From the NCBI RefSeq assembly GCF_000814765.1, contig NZ_JWIC01000006.1, positions 580,563-644,562 of the forward strand: a stretch of 64,000 bases of DNA. The letters are read 5' to 3'. The translations under genes and the position numbers were made by a program. This DNA is from Pseudoalteromonas luteoviolacea. GTDB taxonomy: Bacteria > Pseudomonadota > Gammaproteobacteria > Enterobacterales > Alteromonadaceae. Below are positions 1 through 9,375 of this stretch, piece after piece (the first letter of the stretch is position 1; every line of letters starts with the position of its first letter). Under the pieces are notes generated by a model. It saw only the letters and a program-made list of their open reading frames with translations. It ran no database searches and was not told the DNA's origin.

Positions 1-2
1 AT

Positions 3-130
3 AAGAAATCTCTTGTTCATAACTTAGCAGAAGTTAATTTTTTGACGATGCGCAAACTCAAGCTTTTATTATTGAATGGCTTAACCATCGTTTAATCGTC
101 AACATGTTTATAAGAATGAAACAAACTTAA
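3..130 (+). pseudogene. possible 3' end of an unknown gene, cut by the window edge
   Basis: From base 3 an open frame runs rightward (KKSLVHNLAEVNF) and, if one T is added to the T run near 38-43, continues as a protein-like tail ending FIRMKQT with a stop at 128-130. Without that change the first frame runs to a stop near base 105. This is the same single-base pattern seen in several genes of this window, but here only about 40 residues are visible and no family is recognised. It could equally be non-coding DNA. Confidence 0.25.
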
Positions 131-141
131 ACGACGTTGAC

Positions 142-1155
142 GTGAATAATGCAGAGGTTTGGTATGATGAGGTATTATCTACCATGCAAGAGTATGAGAT
201 ATTCTTTTCTACGCTGAGTGAAGAATCATTCGTCAAAGCAAGTTTACAGGGAGATGCTGCTGATATTATCGACGACTTGCAATCGAAGTATGAAGCTGAG
301 TTAGAGTTGCATTTTCAAGCAGTGTATAACAAGCCTTTAGATAATCGGACACTTAAATTTGACAAAACTAAAGAGTTGTTTAACGAAGCGAATGACTTAT
401 TAGCGACTGCAAGAGAGTATTGTATAGAGCACTTTAGATCAGACTCTAAACACTTTGGCTTAAAAAAGTTTATTGAGTTTGACAAGGTATATAAGGTGCC
501 TTCGAGAACAGAGGGCACTGCCTTGATGGTTCATAAATTGAAATCAAGATTCCCCAACTACGAATTTATTGCATGCATAGCGGATAAAAAGAAAGGCGGT
601 GTATTTTTTGATTGTGCTGGTCATGCGATTAAATATCAGAAGAATAATGTAAAAATTGGCAAAGTGCCAAAAGTCATTACAATTATTGCACTACATCATA
701 GTCATATAATTCATGAGCAACTAAAAACTGATAATTGGCAAGAGAATACAAAGTTTGTAATCGATGGTGATATAAATAAAGCGGTCAAAACTTTGTGTCA
801 AAATAACCCTAAGTACGCAGCTAGCCATTCTACTTCGATCACATTAGCTGGCGGTAATATAAAAACTTACCAAGGCTATAGTAAATACAGTAGTAATTCG
901 AACAACGAAGTCTCGATTGAATTTGATAGAAAAGAAGTAGTGGCACCTCTACCAAAGTTAGAATCGAAATTTTCTTTTCCAAAGAAAATGATTAACCACG
1001 TCTCCTTATATTACAGTACATCTAAGGGGTTACAATTAGAGGCAGGGTCTGTTGTGCAATGGAATCACTATATCCCTTGGAATTCGTTCAGTTGTGTATT
1101 TTATGCCGTTTTCAATGTGACGCCTCGGAAGGAATTAACTGAAACCGAGAACTAA
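142..1155 (+). CDS. hypothetical protein, 337 residues
   Basis: I do not recognise this protein. It has no signal peptide, no convincing membrane segment and no catalytic motif that I can name. It is rich in lysine, asparagine and serine, with an acidic helical N-terminal third (about residues 1-100) and a more beta-like C-terminal part. The open frame begins with GTG at 142, which has no clear ribosome site. The in-frame ATG at 184 is preceded by GAGG with about 11 bases of spacing, so the true protein may start there (323 residues). A hairpin with a T run follows the stop, so it is probably a single-gene unit. Confidence 0.6.
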   Translation: MNNAEVWYDEVLSTMQEYEIFFSTLSEESFVKASLQGDAADIIDDLQSKYEAELELHFQAVYNKPLDNRTLKFDKTKELFNEANDLLATAREYCIEHFRSDSKHFGLKKFIEFDKVYKVPSRTEGTALMVHKLKSRFPNYEFIACIADKKKGGVFFDCAGHAIKYQKNNVKIGKVPKVITIIALHHSHIIHEQLKTDNWQENTKFVIDGDINKAVKTLCQNNPKYAASHSTSITLAGGNIKTYQGYSKYSSNSNNEVSIEFDRKEVVAPLPKLESKFSFPKKMINHVSLYYSTSKGLQLEAGSVVQWNHYIPWNSFSCVFYAVFNVTPRKELTETEN

Positions 1156-1167
1156 TAAATACCATGT

Positions 1168-1200
1168 AGGGCCAATAAATTAAAGTTGGCTCTATTTTTT
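1168..1200 (+). terminator. rho-independent terminator
   Basis: The hairpin AGGGCCAA (1168-1175) / TTGGCTCT (1186-1193) has one G-T pair and is followed by a run of T to base 1200. It sits 12 bases after the stop of the preceding gene. Confidence 0.7.
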
Positions 1201-1311
1201 AAATTACTTAGATTTTAAGGTATATTTGATTAGCTTTAGTTTTTATTGTTTTTTATTGAAATATTTATTATAAATGAAGCTCCTAATTTTGAATGTAAAG
1301 TATAATTTTAT

Positions 1312-1773
1312 ATGAAAATTACATTAAGATCTGCTCAAGAAGCGGACTTAGTCTACTTGCTTGAGCTTCGGCGACTTACTATGGATGAATATTTGCTTCA
1401 AGATGGTGTTGATACTAGCGATGAAGAACACCTTTTTCGGATAAAGTATAATTTTGAAGATGCAAAAATCATACTTGTAAATAACATAAAAGCGGGTCTT
1501 TTCAAAGCAAGTTATATAGCACAAAGTAAGCAGTGGTACATATATCAAGTGCAAATACATCCAGAGTTTCAGGGGAACGGGATCGGCGGTGAGTTGATCA
1601 AAGGATTGTGTATGGATGCATTAAAACAAGGCTGTACAGTTGGGTTGAGTGTGTTAAAAAGCAACCCAGCTAAAACACTATATGATAGGTTAGGATTTAC
1701 AGTGGTTGATTCAAATTGCAGTGAATATGAGATGGTTTATAAAAGTAAAATAATGACACAGACCTTAGAGTAA
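1312..1773 (+). CDS. GNAT family N-acetyltransferase
   Basis: A 153-residue protein of the GCN5-related acetyltransferase fold, which moves an acetyl group from acetyl-CoA to an amine. The acetyl-CoA pyrophosphate-binding motif A is visible as VQIHPEFQGNGIG, with the Q-x-x-G-x-G loop at about residues 87-92 after a beta strand. The last part (VLKSNPAKTLYDRLGF, about 117-132) is the usual GNAT motif B with the N-P-A-x-x-L-Y-x-x-L-G-F signature. The length is typical of a single GNAT domain. The substrate cannot be told from sequence. It is cytoplasmic and probably monocistronic, because terminators lie on both sides. Confidence 0.85.
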   Translation: MKITLRSAQEADLVYLLELRRLTMDEYLLQDGVDTSDEEHLFRIKYNFEDAKIILVNNIKAGLFKASYIAQSKQWYIYQVQIHPEFQGNGIGGELIKGLCMDALKQGCTVGLSVLKSNPAKTLYDRLGFTVVDSNCSEYEMVYKSKIMTQTLE

Positions 1774-1972
1774 AGATTTTTGATTCTTGTCTGCGTCTAT
1801 CGTATTTAAATGTGCCTTATTACGACTTAACTATTGATCTTAATTACACATGTTTACAACTCTACATCATTCAGTTGCTTTGAGTTCAATTGAAAAGGTG
1901 TGGTCAGTATGTTTGTATAGAAACTCCCTATGACTTTTCATTATGCGCTTGATGCAAGCGTTATCATGACGA

Positions 1973-1995
1973 AAAGTCGGCATAGAGCCGACTTT
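1973..1995. terminator. bidirectional terminator between convergent genes
   Basis: A perfect 9-bp stem AAAGTCGGC (1973-1981) / GCCGACTTT (1987-1995) with a 5-base loop lies between the GNAT gene and the convergent secreted-protein gene, and probably serves both. Confidence 0.7.
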
Positions 1996-2019
1996 GTTAT
2001 GCTCTTAACAAATGGTGAG

Positions 2020-3990
2020 TTACTGGGCTTTTACTACAGCGAGTGCGATATTTGCGAAAATGTTTGGTGAGCCATAGCCGCCAGGTAATCTCTGGGCTTG
2101 ATTAATCAGTATTTCAGGTTCGCCTTTAGGTGACACATTGATACCTTGGGTAGATAACCAATATAAATAGATGTCTAATAAAGCTGGATCAAATTGGGCT
2201 AGCTTAGCCCATTGGCTCTGGTATGCGCCTATATTGCGGTAATATGGATCGGTACCCCTGTTATAGCTACAGGTGTCAATTGAACACACATTAGACCTAA
2301 ACTTCTGATCTGAATCAGAAATAATAAGCTTTTTCACTGTGTTGGATAGACGTATTATATCCTGTTGATCAAAGACACCAAAGCCACCTGCAAGATATGC
2401 TTCTATGATAAATGAAACTGTGTCACCTGCATGGCTTACATCGATTGTGCCTTGAATAGGCAAGCTTGCAGTTGCACAATCTTGACTAGAATGGTCAGAA
2501 GGAGCATAACACCGAATGTTATATGCATTGGCTTGGTTGGTTGTTACATATTCAAGCGCGCTTTTTAGAATTTGTCCTTTTTGTTTTATAAAATTTTCAT
2601 ATTGATTTTTAAGTGTTTGGTTTGAACTGTGTTTATTCAGAAATAATGCAATTGTCCCAACTCTGCCTATAAAGTGAGTTACTCTCAGGTTATTGAATTG
2701 GTTTGATTTAGCGTACCATTTTTCCCATATATGTTGTTCCGCAAAAGCTTGAAGATGGGTAGCCCTGTCATGCAAGTTGGCAAGGTTCGGGTCATCTAAA
2801 ATGACAGCGGCTGTACGAGCCACCCCAGAACCTGCTCGCCACTCGTAGTGGTCATGATCATACATCTTGCCGTTGTATTCATACAGAGGAGTGCTAAACC
2901 AATCGAGATAGCCATCGCCATTATGGTCTTGACCTGTACTTTTGTATTGTTCACTTAATTGCAAAGCCAATTCAACTAGTGTTTTATCGCCAGAAGCGAG
3001 GTAAAGGTCTAGTAAACCGTCAATACCGAGCCAAGCGTTATACATAAGTTTGACGTCACATACTTTTTGCTTTCTACCATCAATAATGACTTCAGTATCA
3101 CAATGTATATTATCGAGCCAACGTGTCGGCTTCCTAGCCATAAAGGCCTCTTTTAAGTTGGACACTGTGGGATGCTCTTTGACTCTATAGTGAGTTAACC
3201 CTTGTGTGACACCGCCTCTGCCTTGGCAAAAAACTTCTAGCTCATCATTATTTACCAAACTAGAGCGAGGAGGCGATGTCCATTGGTAGGACCCATTTTT
3301 TTGTTCACCTTGGTAATAAATGACTTCATTACCAGCGTGGTTGTAGGCATAGCACTTACTGGCATGATTATAATTAAAGCTCAATGTTTGTCGCTGGCCG
3401 ATATAAGCAGTCTGTGGTGAATAGTGTAGATTAGTGATAGTGGGCTTTGCAGCGGGTGTCAAAGTGTATGAAGCGGATGTTGTTGTGCTGCCACCTTGCC
3501 CAGAACATTTAAAGTTATAACTAACAGTACCTGATTTATTACTGGTAAAAGTGTAGCTTCCTGATGTGCCAATTTCTGTCCCCCAAGGGTTTTTGCATGA
3601 TGTTGCATGCTGTGTTGACCACCTTAAAGTGATTGGCGTTCCAACTTCTGCTGAGCGAGGGCTGTATGCAAAGTATGCTGTTGGTAGTGGGTGAGGTTTA
3701 ACAGTACGAACTGCCTTAAATATTGTGCTTCCGCCGGAACCGGAGCAGGTAAATTTATACTCAGTTACCCCAACTGATGGGGTGGTTGTATATGCACCAT
3801 GGGTACCTATCTCAGTTCCCCATTGATTTTTACAGCTTGTTGCATTGCGTATATACCACCTCAAGGTACTGTTTTGTCCTACTGTGATAGTACTTGGTTG
3901 AAAATAGAATGACCCCGTTGGTTTTGGCAATGCGTATGCATTATGCATAGCTATCAGTGCCAACGCAGAGATACCATATAAATACTTCAT
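2020..3990 (-). CDS. secreted protein with N-terminal Ig-like repeats
   Basis: The protein begins with a Sec signal peptide (MKYLYGISALALIAMHNAYA) and has about 656 residues. The N-terminal third holds two clear beta-rich repeats of about 80 residues, each with an ATSCKNxWGTEIGT segment and a closing CSGxGGST segment, then a more divergent third repeat. The paired cysteines in each repeat suggest one disulfide per module. The C-terminal 380 residues are helical (LMYNAWLGIDGLLDLYLASG, HDHYEWRAGSGVAR) and recall an alpha/alpha-toroid carbohydrate-active domain, but I cannot name a family. I start it at ATG 3990, which has AAGGA 9 bases upstream, rather than the TTG two codons earlier. It is probably exported and may bind or process polysaccharide; that role is inference. 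Confidence 0.75.
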   Translation of the reverse strand: MKYLYGISALALIAMHNAYALPKPTGSFYFQPSTITVGQNSTLRWYIRNATSCKNQWGTEIGTHGAYTTTPSVGVTEYKFTCSGSGGSTIFKAVRTVKPHPLPTAYFAYSPRSAEVGTPITLRWSTQHATSCKNPWGTEIGTSGSYTFTSNKSGTVSYNFKCSGQGGSTTTSASYTLTPAAKPTITNLHYSPQTAYIGQRQTLSFNYNHASKCYAYNHAGNEVIYYQGEQKNGSYQWTSPPRSSLVNNDELEVFCQGRGGVTQGLTHYRVKEHPTVSNLKEAFMARKPTRWLDNIHCDTEVIIDGRKQKVCDVKLMYNAWLGIDGLLDLYLASGDKTLVELALQLSEQYKSTGQDHNGDGYLDWFSTPLYEYNGKMYDHDHYEWRAGSGVARTAAVILDDPNLANLHDRATHLQAFAEQHIWEKWYAKSNQFNNLRVTHFIGRVGTIALFLNKHSSNQTLKNQYENFIKQKGQILKSALEYVTTNQANAYNIRCYAPSDHSSQDCATASLPIQGTIDVSHAGDTVSFIIEAYLAGGFGVFDQQDIIRLSNTVKKLIISDSDQKFRSNVCSIDTCSYNRGTDPYYRNIGAYQSQWAKLAQFDPALLDIYLYWLSTQGINVSPKGEPEILINQAQRLPGGYGSPNIFANIALAVVKAQ

Positions 3991-4231
3991 GTCCAATTTT
4001 CCTTAATTGTGTATGTATTGAAGACGAAATTATACACAAAATTAAGGTTGTTAACTTTTAGTGAAAAGAGCCCCCTAAAATCTGTCATTTACATACAGTG
4101 ACTAAGAATCATATTAACTACTTTGGTTACAGCCCCGCTAAAAGAAGAAGCATTTCGATGTCATGTAAGGGTTTGTAATACTTAAAAATCGCATTCTAAT
4201 TTAGAGTAAAAAACTAAAAAAGGAGTGCTTA

Positions 4232-5551
4232 ATGAATACAAACACATCATATGACCTTATTGTTATAGGTGGTGGCCCCATCGGCCTATCTACTGCTTAT
4301 CATGGTGCTAAACAAGGTCTGAAGACACTAGTCATTGAAAAGTTCAGCTACTTTAATAATCTGGGAAGTTCAGCTGGATATTCGAGACAATTCCGTTTGC
4401 AATATGAGCAAGAGTATATGTCTGAACTCTGCTTGTCATCGCAGCCGTTTTGGCGTGATTTGCAACGATTCTCCAGTTTACCTTTGGTGGGAGATCAAGG
4501 AAGCTTGTGGTTTGGTCAGAATATCTCAGGCACGCAAGAGGGAGGAATTGATCAAGCCAAAGACACAATGAATACGCTGGATATTCCATATGAACCTTTG
4601 GTAGATGCAAAAGCTATTGAGCAAAAGGCCAGTTTTGCCAATTTACCTTCCAAATATTATGGCTTTTTTCAAAAAGATGGTGGAACCATTAATGTCAAAG
4701 AAACTGAGCAGGTGCTATACAACGCGGCACTCGCAACAGGACATGTCACATTTAAGGAGTGGGAGAGTGTTGTTAACATCGATAGTAGTGAAGAAAATTG
4801 CATAAAAGTCTTCACTCAACGCAGTGGTCAAAGCCCTGAAACTTCAAGTTACTATCAATGTGCAAAGCTTGCTATCACCACTGGAGCGTATGTGAATGAT
4901 ACGGTCAGGTCTTTAGGATTATCAGTTCCGATTTTAATTTGGCAAATGGCCTCTGCTTATTTTAAAAAAATAGATGAGCATGCTCATTTTCCATCTTGGT
5001 TTGCGTTTCAATCAAAACCAAAAGATGATCCAAAGCAAGAAGAGAACGCAACGAATTCTCTCCTTTATGGTTTCCCTGAATTAGATTGGGCGAATCCAGG
5101 ATATGTGAGAGTCGCAACTGATTTTCCTGACTACAAAATCATTTACGATCCGAGTGAGCGTCAACTGGCTCCTTCAGAAAAGTCACTGGATATTGCATCA
5201 TCTTGGGTAAAGCAGTTTATGCCGGGCCTTGATCCAACACCTATGCACACTTCTACATGTTTAATCGCGCTATGTAATTCCCCGAATCTTGAAGTGCAAC
5301 CCGAGTTTTTCTTAGATTACTTACCCAAAGAGCTACCAAACTCAAAGAATATTGTGACATATACAGCGGGTTGGGCAGGTAAGTTCATTCCGATCATGGG
5401 AGACATGATCATTAAAATGCTGCAAGACCCAGCGCTTGAACAGTTTACCTATGGTGAGGACGAGCGCATTTACACTATACCCCGCAGTCATTTTGCAATT
5501 GACTGGCAACCAGTTGGCGATTTAACCCCAGTAAAAAAGGAATCAAAATAA
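4232..5551 (+). CDS. FAD-dependent amine oxidoreductase, monomeric sarcosine oxidase / N-methyltryptophan oxidase type
   Basis: A 439-residue flavoenzyme of the DAO family. The N-terminal dinucleotide-binding motif GGGPIG lies at residues 13-18 and is followed by the acidic strand end VIEK. The GSSAGYSRQFR segment (45-55) matches the sarcosine-oxidase signature. Cys343 in TSTCLIAL sits where this group attaches FAD covalently. Such enzymes oxidise a secondary or primary amine with O2, giving imine and H2O2; the substrate here is unknown. AAGGAG lies just before the ATG. Its stop overlaps the next start as TAATG, so it is translationally coupled to the downstream flavin amine oxidase, suggesting a two-step oxidation of one substrate or two related amines. 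Confidence 0.85.
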   Translation: MNTNTSYDLIVIGGGPIGLSTAYHGAKQGLKTLVIEKFSYFNNLGSSAGYSRQFRLQYEQEYMSELCLSSQPFWRDLQRFSSLPLVGDQGSLWFGQNISGTQEGGIDQAKDTMNTLDIPYEPLVDAKAIEQKASFANLPSKYYGFFQKDGGTINVKETEQVLYNAALATGHVTFKEWESVVNIDSSEENCIKVFTQRSGQSPETSSYYQCAKLAITTGAYVNDTVRSLGLSVPILIWQMASAYFKKIDEHAHFPSWFAFQSKPKDDPKQEENATNSLLYGFPELDWANPGYVRVATDFPDYKIIYDPSERQLAPSEKSLDIASSWVKQFMPGLDPTPMHTSTCLIALCNSPNLEVQPEFFLDYLPKELPNSKNIVTYTAGWAGKFIPIMGDMIIKMLQDPALEQFTYGEDERIYTIPRSHFAIDWQPVGDLTPVKKESK

Positions 5552-7356
5552 TGAAAAAATACACAATTTTTGGTGGTGGACCATCAGGCTTATATACAGC
5601 TTGGCGTTTATTAGACAGCGGCAAGGTAGTAAAAGGTGATCAGCTAGAAATAATTGAATGGGGTGATTACGATTATGCACAAAATGGAGAAGGTACCCGT
5701 TTGCCAGCTGGTCGTATTTGTACATATCACTATCAAAATGACAGCTCACAGTCTTATATCGAAGTAGGCGGGATGCGTTTTATAGAGTGGGATGATGAAA
5801 ATAAAGAAGGGCATCAGCTTGTTACTACAACGATTCATAAATTGGGTTTAGACTGTCATAAAGCGCCTTTCAACACGACAGAGGATCCGCTGTTATTTGT
5901 GCGTGGGCAACACCTGTACCAAAGTGAAATAAGTGTTTCAAAAAGGGCTCCCTACGATACCAATACCTACGTTGACATATCAAAAACTGAGAGTGTACCT
6001 GCAAATGCTGCGCCTGCAGATGACTTAATTGGTAGTATATCAAATTCGATTGTAACTAAAAAAGTCAAAACCAGAGTACAGCAGTGTGAGTTTTATGCAT
6101 CGGGAGAGTTACCTGATGGGTTTGAATCATACGTGTATAAGCCGGGTGATTTGGCAAGTAATATTGGTTACTGGAATATTTTGTACGATCAGGCGTATAA
6201 CGAAGGGTATCAATATGCGGCCGATGCCAATGGATACAGCTCAAATGTGATTAATTGGAATGCAGCAGATGCGGCTGTTTATAATGGGGAGTTTGCACCA
6301 GGTGGTAAATTTAAAACCTTGAAAACAGGCATGTCCTCGCTGTTTGTAAGTTTATACAAAAGGTGCAGCTCACTTGCTAACAACAGTGGTGTTGACTTCA
6401 ACATCACTAAATCAACTCGATTGCATTCGATTTGGAGCAAGTCTGGTAAAACACAGTTTTACGTTGCTACAGCATGCAAACCAGATGTGCCTGCCGGTGA
6501 TGTAAAAGAAACTGATTATGCCTTTTTGGCAATGCCGCCTCATGCAATTAAAGCGGTTGCTGCTGCTACTCGGTATTTACCAGATGAAGATGATCGAGTT
6601 AATTTTTTAAACCAAGCCAAAGTTGCGAATTACTTAGAATCTGTCATTGAGCAACCTTCCTTTAAGGCTGCGATGTTTTTTGATACACCGTGGTGGGAAA
6701 ACAGCGCATTGCCATTTAAGCCTAAAATTGACACACAAACTCAAACCTATGGGCCGACAATCACGGATTTGCCGATAAGACAGGTGTATTATTTTGGCAA
6801 TAACGCAGCTGATGAGAATGCGAAGCCTGTATATGGTATTTTGGCATCCTATGACGACATGCGGTTCACTAATTTCTGGCGGGAGCTGGAGTGGTCAATT
6901 GATGAACAGCATACAGTGGCCCCAAGCACCGATACCCAGCCACTCATCGGTGCTAAAACAGCGACGAATGCCATGCAAAAAATGCTTAGGCTACAATTGG
7001 CTAGATTGCACTATGGAAACCAGCATATTGATCCAGAAGTGATCCCAAAACCATTAGAAACCACTTTTATGGACTGGGGACATAATCCATTTGGCGCTGG
7101 CTACCACGCGTGGGCATCTCATTATAATATTTGCAATGTCATGCAAGATATACGTACACCGGAAGTACTTGCAGGTATGGATAAATCGCCGAATGTGTTT
7201 ATCATTGGTTCTGCGTTTTCAAATGACCAAGCATGGATTGAAGGTGCCTTTTGTACCGCGGAGTCGGTGCTGGTGGACTATTTACAGATTAAAACAATAG
7301 CAACAGACTCACAGGATTACCCGTTAATTTGTGGTACTTGCGATATAAGGACATAG
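5551..7356 (+). CDS. flavin amine oxidase, L-amino-acid oxidase type
   Basis: A 601-residue FAD protein of the monoamine oxidase / L-amino-acid oxidase superfamily. The Rossmann motif GGGPSG lies at residues 8-13. The second family motif is visible as YIEVGGMRFIEW (GG-x-R), and the C-terminal flavin contact region is FIIGSAFSNDQAWIEGAFCTAESVL. There is no signal peptide. Members deaminate amino acids to keto acids with release of ammonia and H2O2, and marine Pseudoalteromonas are known for antimicrobial oxidases of this kind. At 601 residues it is longer than VioA/RebO-type tryptophan oxidases (from memory, roughly 420-480). The start overlaps the stop of the preceding flavoenzyme by one base. 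The actual substrate is not visible. Confidence 0.85.
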   Translation: MKKYTIFGGGPSGLYTAWRLLDSGKVVKGDQLEIIEWGDYDYAQNGEGTRLPAGRICTYHYQNDSSQSYIEVGGMRFIEWDDENKEGHQLVTTTIHKLGLDCHKAPFNTTEDPLLFVRGQHLYQSEISVSKRAPYDTNTYVDISKTESVPANAAPADDLIGSISNSIVTKKVKTRVQQCEFYASGELPDGFESYVYKPGDLASNIGYWNILYDQAYNEGYQYAADANGYSSNVINWNAADAAVYNGEFAPGGKFKTLKTGMSSLFVSLYKRCSSLANNSGVDFNITKSTRLHSIWSKSGKTQFYVATACKPDVPAGDVKETDYAFLAMPPHAIKAVAAATRYLPDEDDRVNFLNQAKVANYLESVIEQPSFKAAMFFDTPWWENSALPFKPKIDTQTQTYGPTITDLPIRQVYYFGNNAADENAKPVYGILASYDDMRFTNFWRELEWSIDEQHTVAPSTDTQPLIGAKTATNAMQKMLRLQLARLHYGNQHIDPEVIPKPLETTFMDWGHNPFGAGYHAWASHYNICNVMQDIRTPEVLAGMDKSPNVFIIGSAFSNDQAWIEGAFCTAESVLVDYLQIKTIATDSQDYPLICGTCDIRT

Positions 7357-7396
7357 TTTGAAGCGCATAAATATAACAATTGCTAAAGGATAAAAT

Positions 7397-7822
7397 ATGC
7401 GGGAAGTTAGATTATGGTTAGTGGCATTTACCTGTTTTATGTTGTCTGCGTGTCAGTGGGCCAAAATTGCCCACCATGATCCACAAGTCGAATTACTGTT
7501 GGTTCAGGCCAAAGTAAAAATTGATATGCATTGGCAGAGGATGTTATTGGCAGAGAAGCAATCGCGTGACTTTATTAACTATAAACAAAATTACCATGAC
7601 ATTGAAATTGATATTCAAGTTTTAAAAGCACTTAACGAACATAGAGTTTATAACTCTGAGTCTGTTACTCAAAGCGAACATCTACTTGAATTGTGGCGAC
7701 AAGATATAGCAGCCCATCAACAACAAAACACGATGAGCGACTTTGTAATAAAACGTCGAGTTAAACAATATAATCGAGTATTAACAGCAATGCTGGTTGC
7801 TGAAAATGTGAAACCAGAATAA
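7397..7822 (+). CDS. small lipoprotein of unknown function in the flavoenzyme operon
   Basis: A 141-residue protein with a lipoprotein signal peptide; the lipobox LSAC ends at Cys19 and is followed by Gln, which favours outer-membrane sorting. The mature part is almost wholly helical with many charged residues (HWQRMLLAEKQSRDF, IKRRVKQYNRVL), perhaps a helical bundle or coiled coil. It starts 40 bases after the amine oxidase with AAAGGA upstream, so it is probably in the same transcript. This resembles small chorismate-mutase-like helical lipoproteins, but I see no firm catalytic match. I do not recognise the family. Confidence 0.75.
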   Translation: MREVRLWLVAFTCFMLSACQWAKIAHHDPQVELLLVQAKVKIDMHWQRMLLAEKQSRDFINYKQNYHDIEIDIQVLKALNEHRVYNSESVTQSEHLLELWRQDIAAHQQQNTMSDFVIKRRVKQYNRVLTAMLVAENVKPE

Positions 7823-7835
7823 AAGGAAGGTGAAT

Positions 7836-8144
7836 ATGAATGTAGATCAACTTTTAAAGGACACCGCCGATTTTCTGTGTAGTGAATTCTCACCTAATGC
7901 CGCAGATGTTGCCGAAGGTATTCATAAAGCACTGTCTGCGAGTAAAGAGTCCATTGCTGAGTTGGTTACTGGGCGAACCAATGGAAAGATATCGGAGGAT
8001 GATTTTGCCTATGAGCTTCAAAGGGAAGCAAAGGTGTTTGAAACAGAACTATTGACTTTACAAGTGATAGCAAAGGCAACGGTTGTTAAGATGTGTGACG
8101 CGGCAATCCGCTTTATTTTGAAATCCGTGAATCCAATCTCTTAA
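7836..8144 (+). CDS. small helical cytoplasmic protein, last gene of the flavoenzyme operon
   Basis: A protein of about 102 residues, predicted all-helical, with no signal peptide and no recognised domain. I place the start at ATG 7836 because AAGGAAGG ends five bases before it; the in-frame GTG at 7830 lies inside that ribosome site. It follows the lipoprotein by 13 bases and is followed by a terminator, which makes it the fourth and last gene of the unit starting at 4232. Confidence 0.7.
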   Translation: MNVDQLLKDTADFLCSEFSPNAADVAEGIHKALSASKESIAELVTGRTNGKISEDDFAYELQREAKVFETELLTLQVIAKATVVKMCDAAIRFILKSVNPIS

Positions 8145-8167
8145 TTTAAGCGTCTCACAAACTATCC

Positions 8168-8199
8168 TGGTGTTATTCAACGGTGATAACACCAATTTT
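8168..8199 (+). terminator. terminator of the flavoenzyme operon
   Basis: A perfect 9-bp stem TGGTGTTAT (8168-8176) / ATAACACCA (8086+100, i.e. 8186-8194) is followed by ATTTTTATATA. It lies 24 bases after the last stop of the operon. Confidence 0.7.
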
Positions 8200-8499
8200 T
8201 ATATATTTCTATGTATACGTGTTCATATAACATGCACTCAACTTCGCTATTAGCGCATTTGTTAGCTTCACTACTTTGAGAGCCAAAGCTTTTCACACTG
8301 TGGTTGGTTTTTAATTTTAGCTTTAAAAGCGAAATTCGATTCCATTATATTACACCTAATTACACTTATTTGAAATTTAAAGGTATTTTAATTAATTTGA
8401 AATGCCGGTGAGGTTAAGTGTGGCTTTTAGAGCGCGTGATATTTTTAATTCTGTGGCCCCATTTAGATCAAACTGTTTTAGCAATATTCCTATAAAAAA
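8200..8499. other. intergenic stretch
   Basis: This AT-rich DNA between the flavoenzyme operon terminator and the GIY-YIG gene holds no coding frame, RNA gene or repeat that I can support. It presumably carries the promoter of the next gene. Confidence 0.5.
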
Positions 8500-8994
8500 G
8501 TGGTTAGTGAGAAGATGAATCTAAAAAGAATCTTTGTTTATTGGTCTGAGCCATATGCAATTAAATATTGTTTGAAAGAAAACGTTTATAATTTATGTAA
8601 AGACACACCGAAAGAGATATCTCAATCTTTTGGTGTGTATCAGATATATGGAGATCACCCAATTTATGGCCTCAACGTTTTGCTTTATATTGGTATGACA
8701 CAGTTGTCTAATAAGCGTAACTTTGAGAAAAGAATTCAGGAACACCTAGATGGGAGGTTTTGGCAACATCATGGATTGTCAGTGCGTTTTGGTGAAATTT
8801 ATCACAAGCAAGATCTTGTTACAGACGTACAACAAATTAAAGATGTTGAATCGCTCTTAATTGCCTCAAATATGCCAGCATTGAATCGGCACAATATAGA
8901 CAAAGCATCAAACAGTTGTACAAACTTGCTCGTCAGAAACGATGGGTTTAGAGGCTCTATTGTGCCTGAATGTTCGGGTGAGTTTTGGTGTTGA
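8500..8994 (+). CDS. GIY-YIG nuclease domain protein
   Basis: A 164-residue protein that carries the elements of a GIY-YIG endonuclease domain in order: GVY at residues 45-47, YIG at 63-65 (LLYIGMT), the catalytic-type arginine at 78 in FEKRIQEHL, and a glutamate at 117 in VESLLI followed by the usual N-R-H near 129-131. The fold cuts phosphodiester bonds with one metal ion. This is a single small domain with no DNA-binding addition, so its target is unknown. The frame opens with GTG at 8500; ATG at 8515 is an alternative, and neither has a strong ribosome site. Confidence 0.7.
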   Translation: MVSEKMNLKRIFVYWSEPYAIKYCLKENVYNLCKDTPKEISQSFGVYQIYGDHPIYGLNVLLYIGMTQLSNKRNFEKRIQEHLDGRFWQHHGLSVRFGEIYHKQDLVTDVQQIKDVESLLIASNMPALNRHNIDKASNSCTNLLVRNDGFRGSIVPECSGEFWC

Positions 8995-9375
8995 ACCTTA
9001 AAAGCGAATTCGTTGAACGCCTGACTAAACGATATTCGAAAGAGATCTGAGGATATGCGTTTGCTAAAGGCTGAGAAGGGACAATGAGCAGCACATTCAG
9101 ATAAACAAGCCTCCTTCGTGTTATCAAAGAGCAAAAACTAGTTTTTTGGTATGGATTAATGTTGCTTAAAGGTAATTATCGTGGTTTATTTGTTTAACGC
9201 TTTTGCGTTTTTAAGCTATCTTTAAATCGTAGCTGACAACAATTTCTGGTTTGTTGTGTGATGACTATTTAGAGAGTCAAAAAGCAATTAGTCAGTTACC
9301 GTTAGCAAATCAATGTAGTCCATACCGCTAGTTTGGTGCTAGCACGTTTTTTAGCATAACAAGTAGAGAGTGAAT
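8995..9375. other. intergenic stretch with a possible leader hairpin
   Basis: No gene is visible here. Near its right end GCTAG (9327-9331) pairs with CTAGC (9339-9343), followed by ACG and a T6 run at 9347-9352, just before the ribosome site of the YqaE gene. This could be a weak terminator or leader hairpin, but the stem is only five base pairs. Confidence 0.3.

Noticed and set aside
8802-9134. 110-codon frame on the minus strand over the end of the GIY-YIG gene
   Set aside because: It lies opposite a gene with clear domain motifs and has no recognised protein features.
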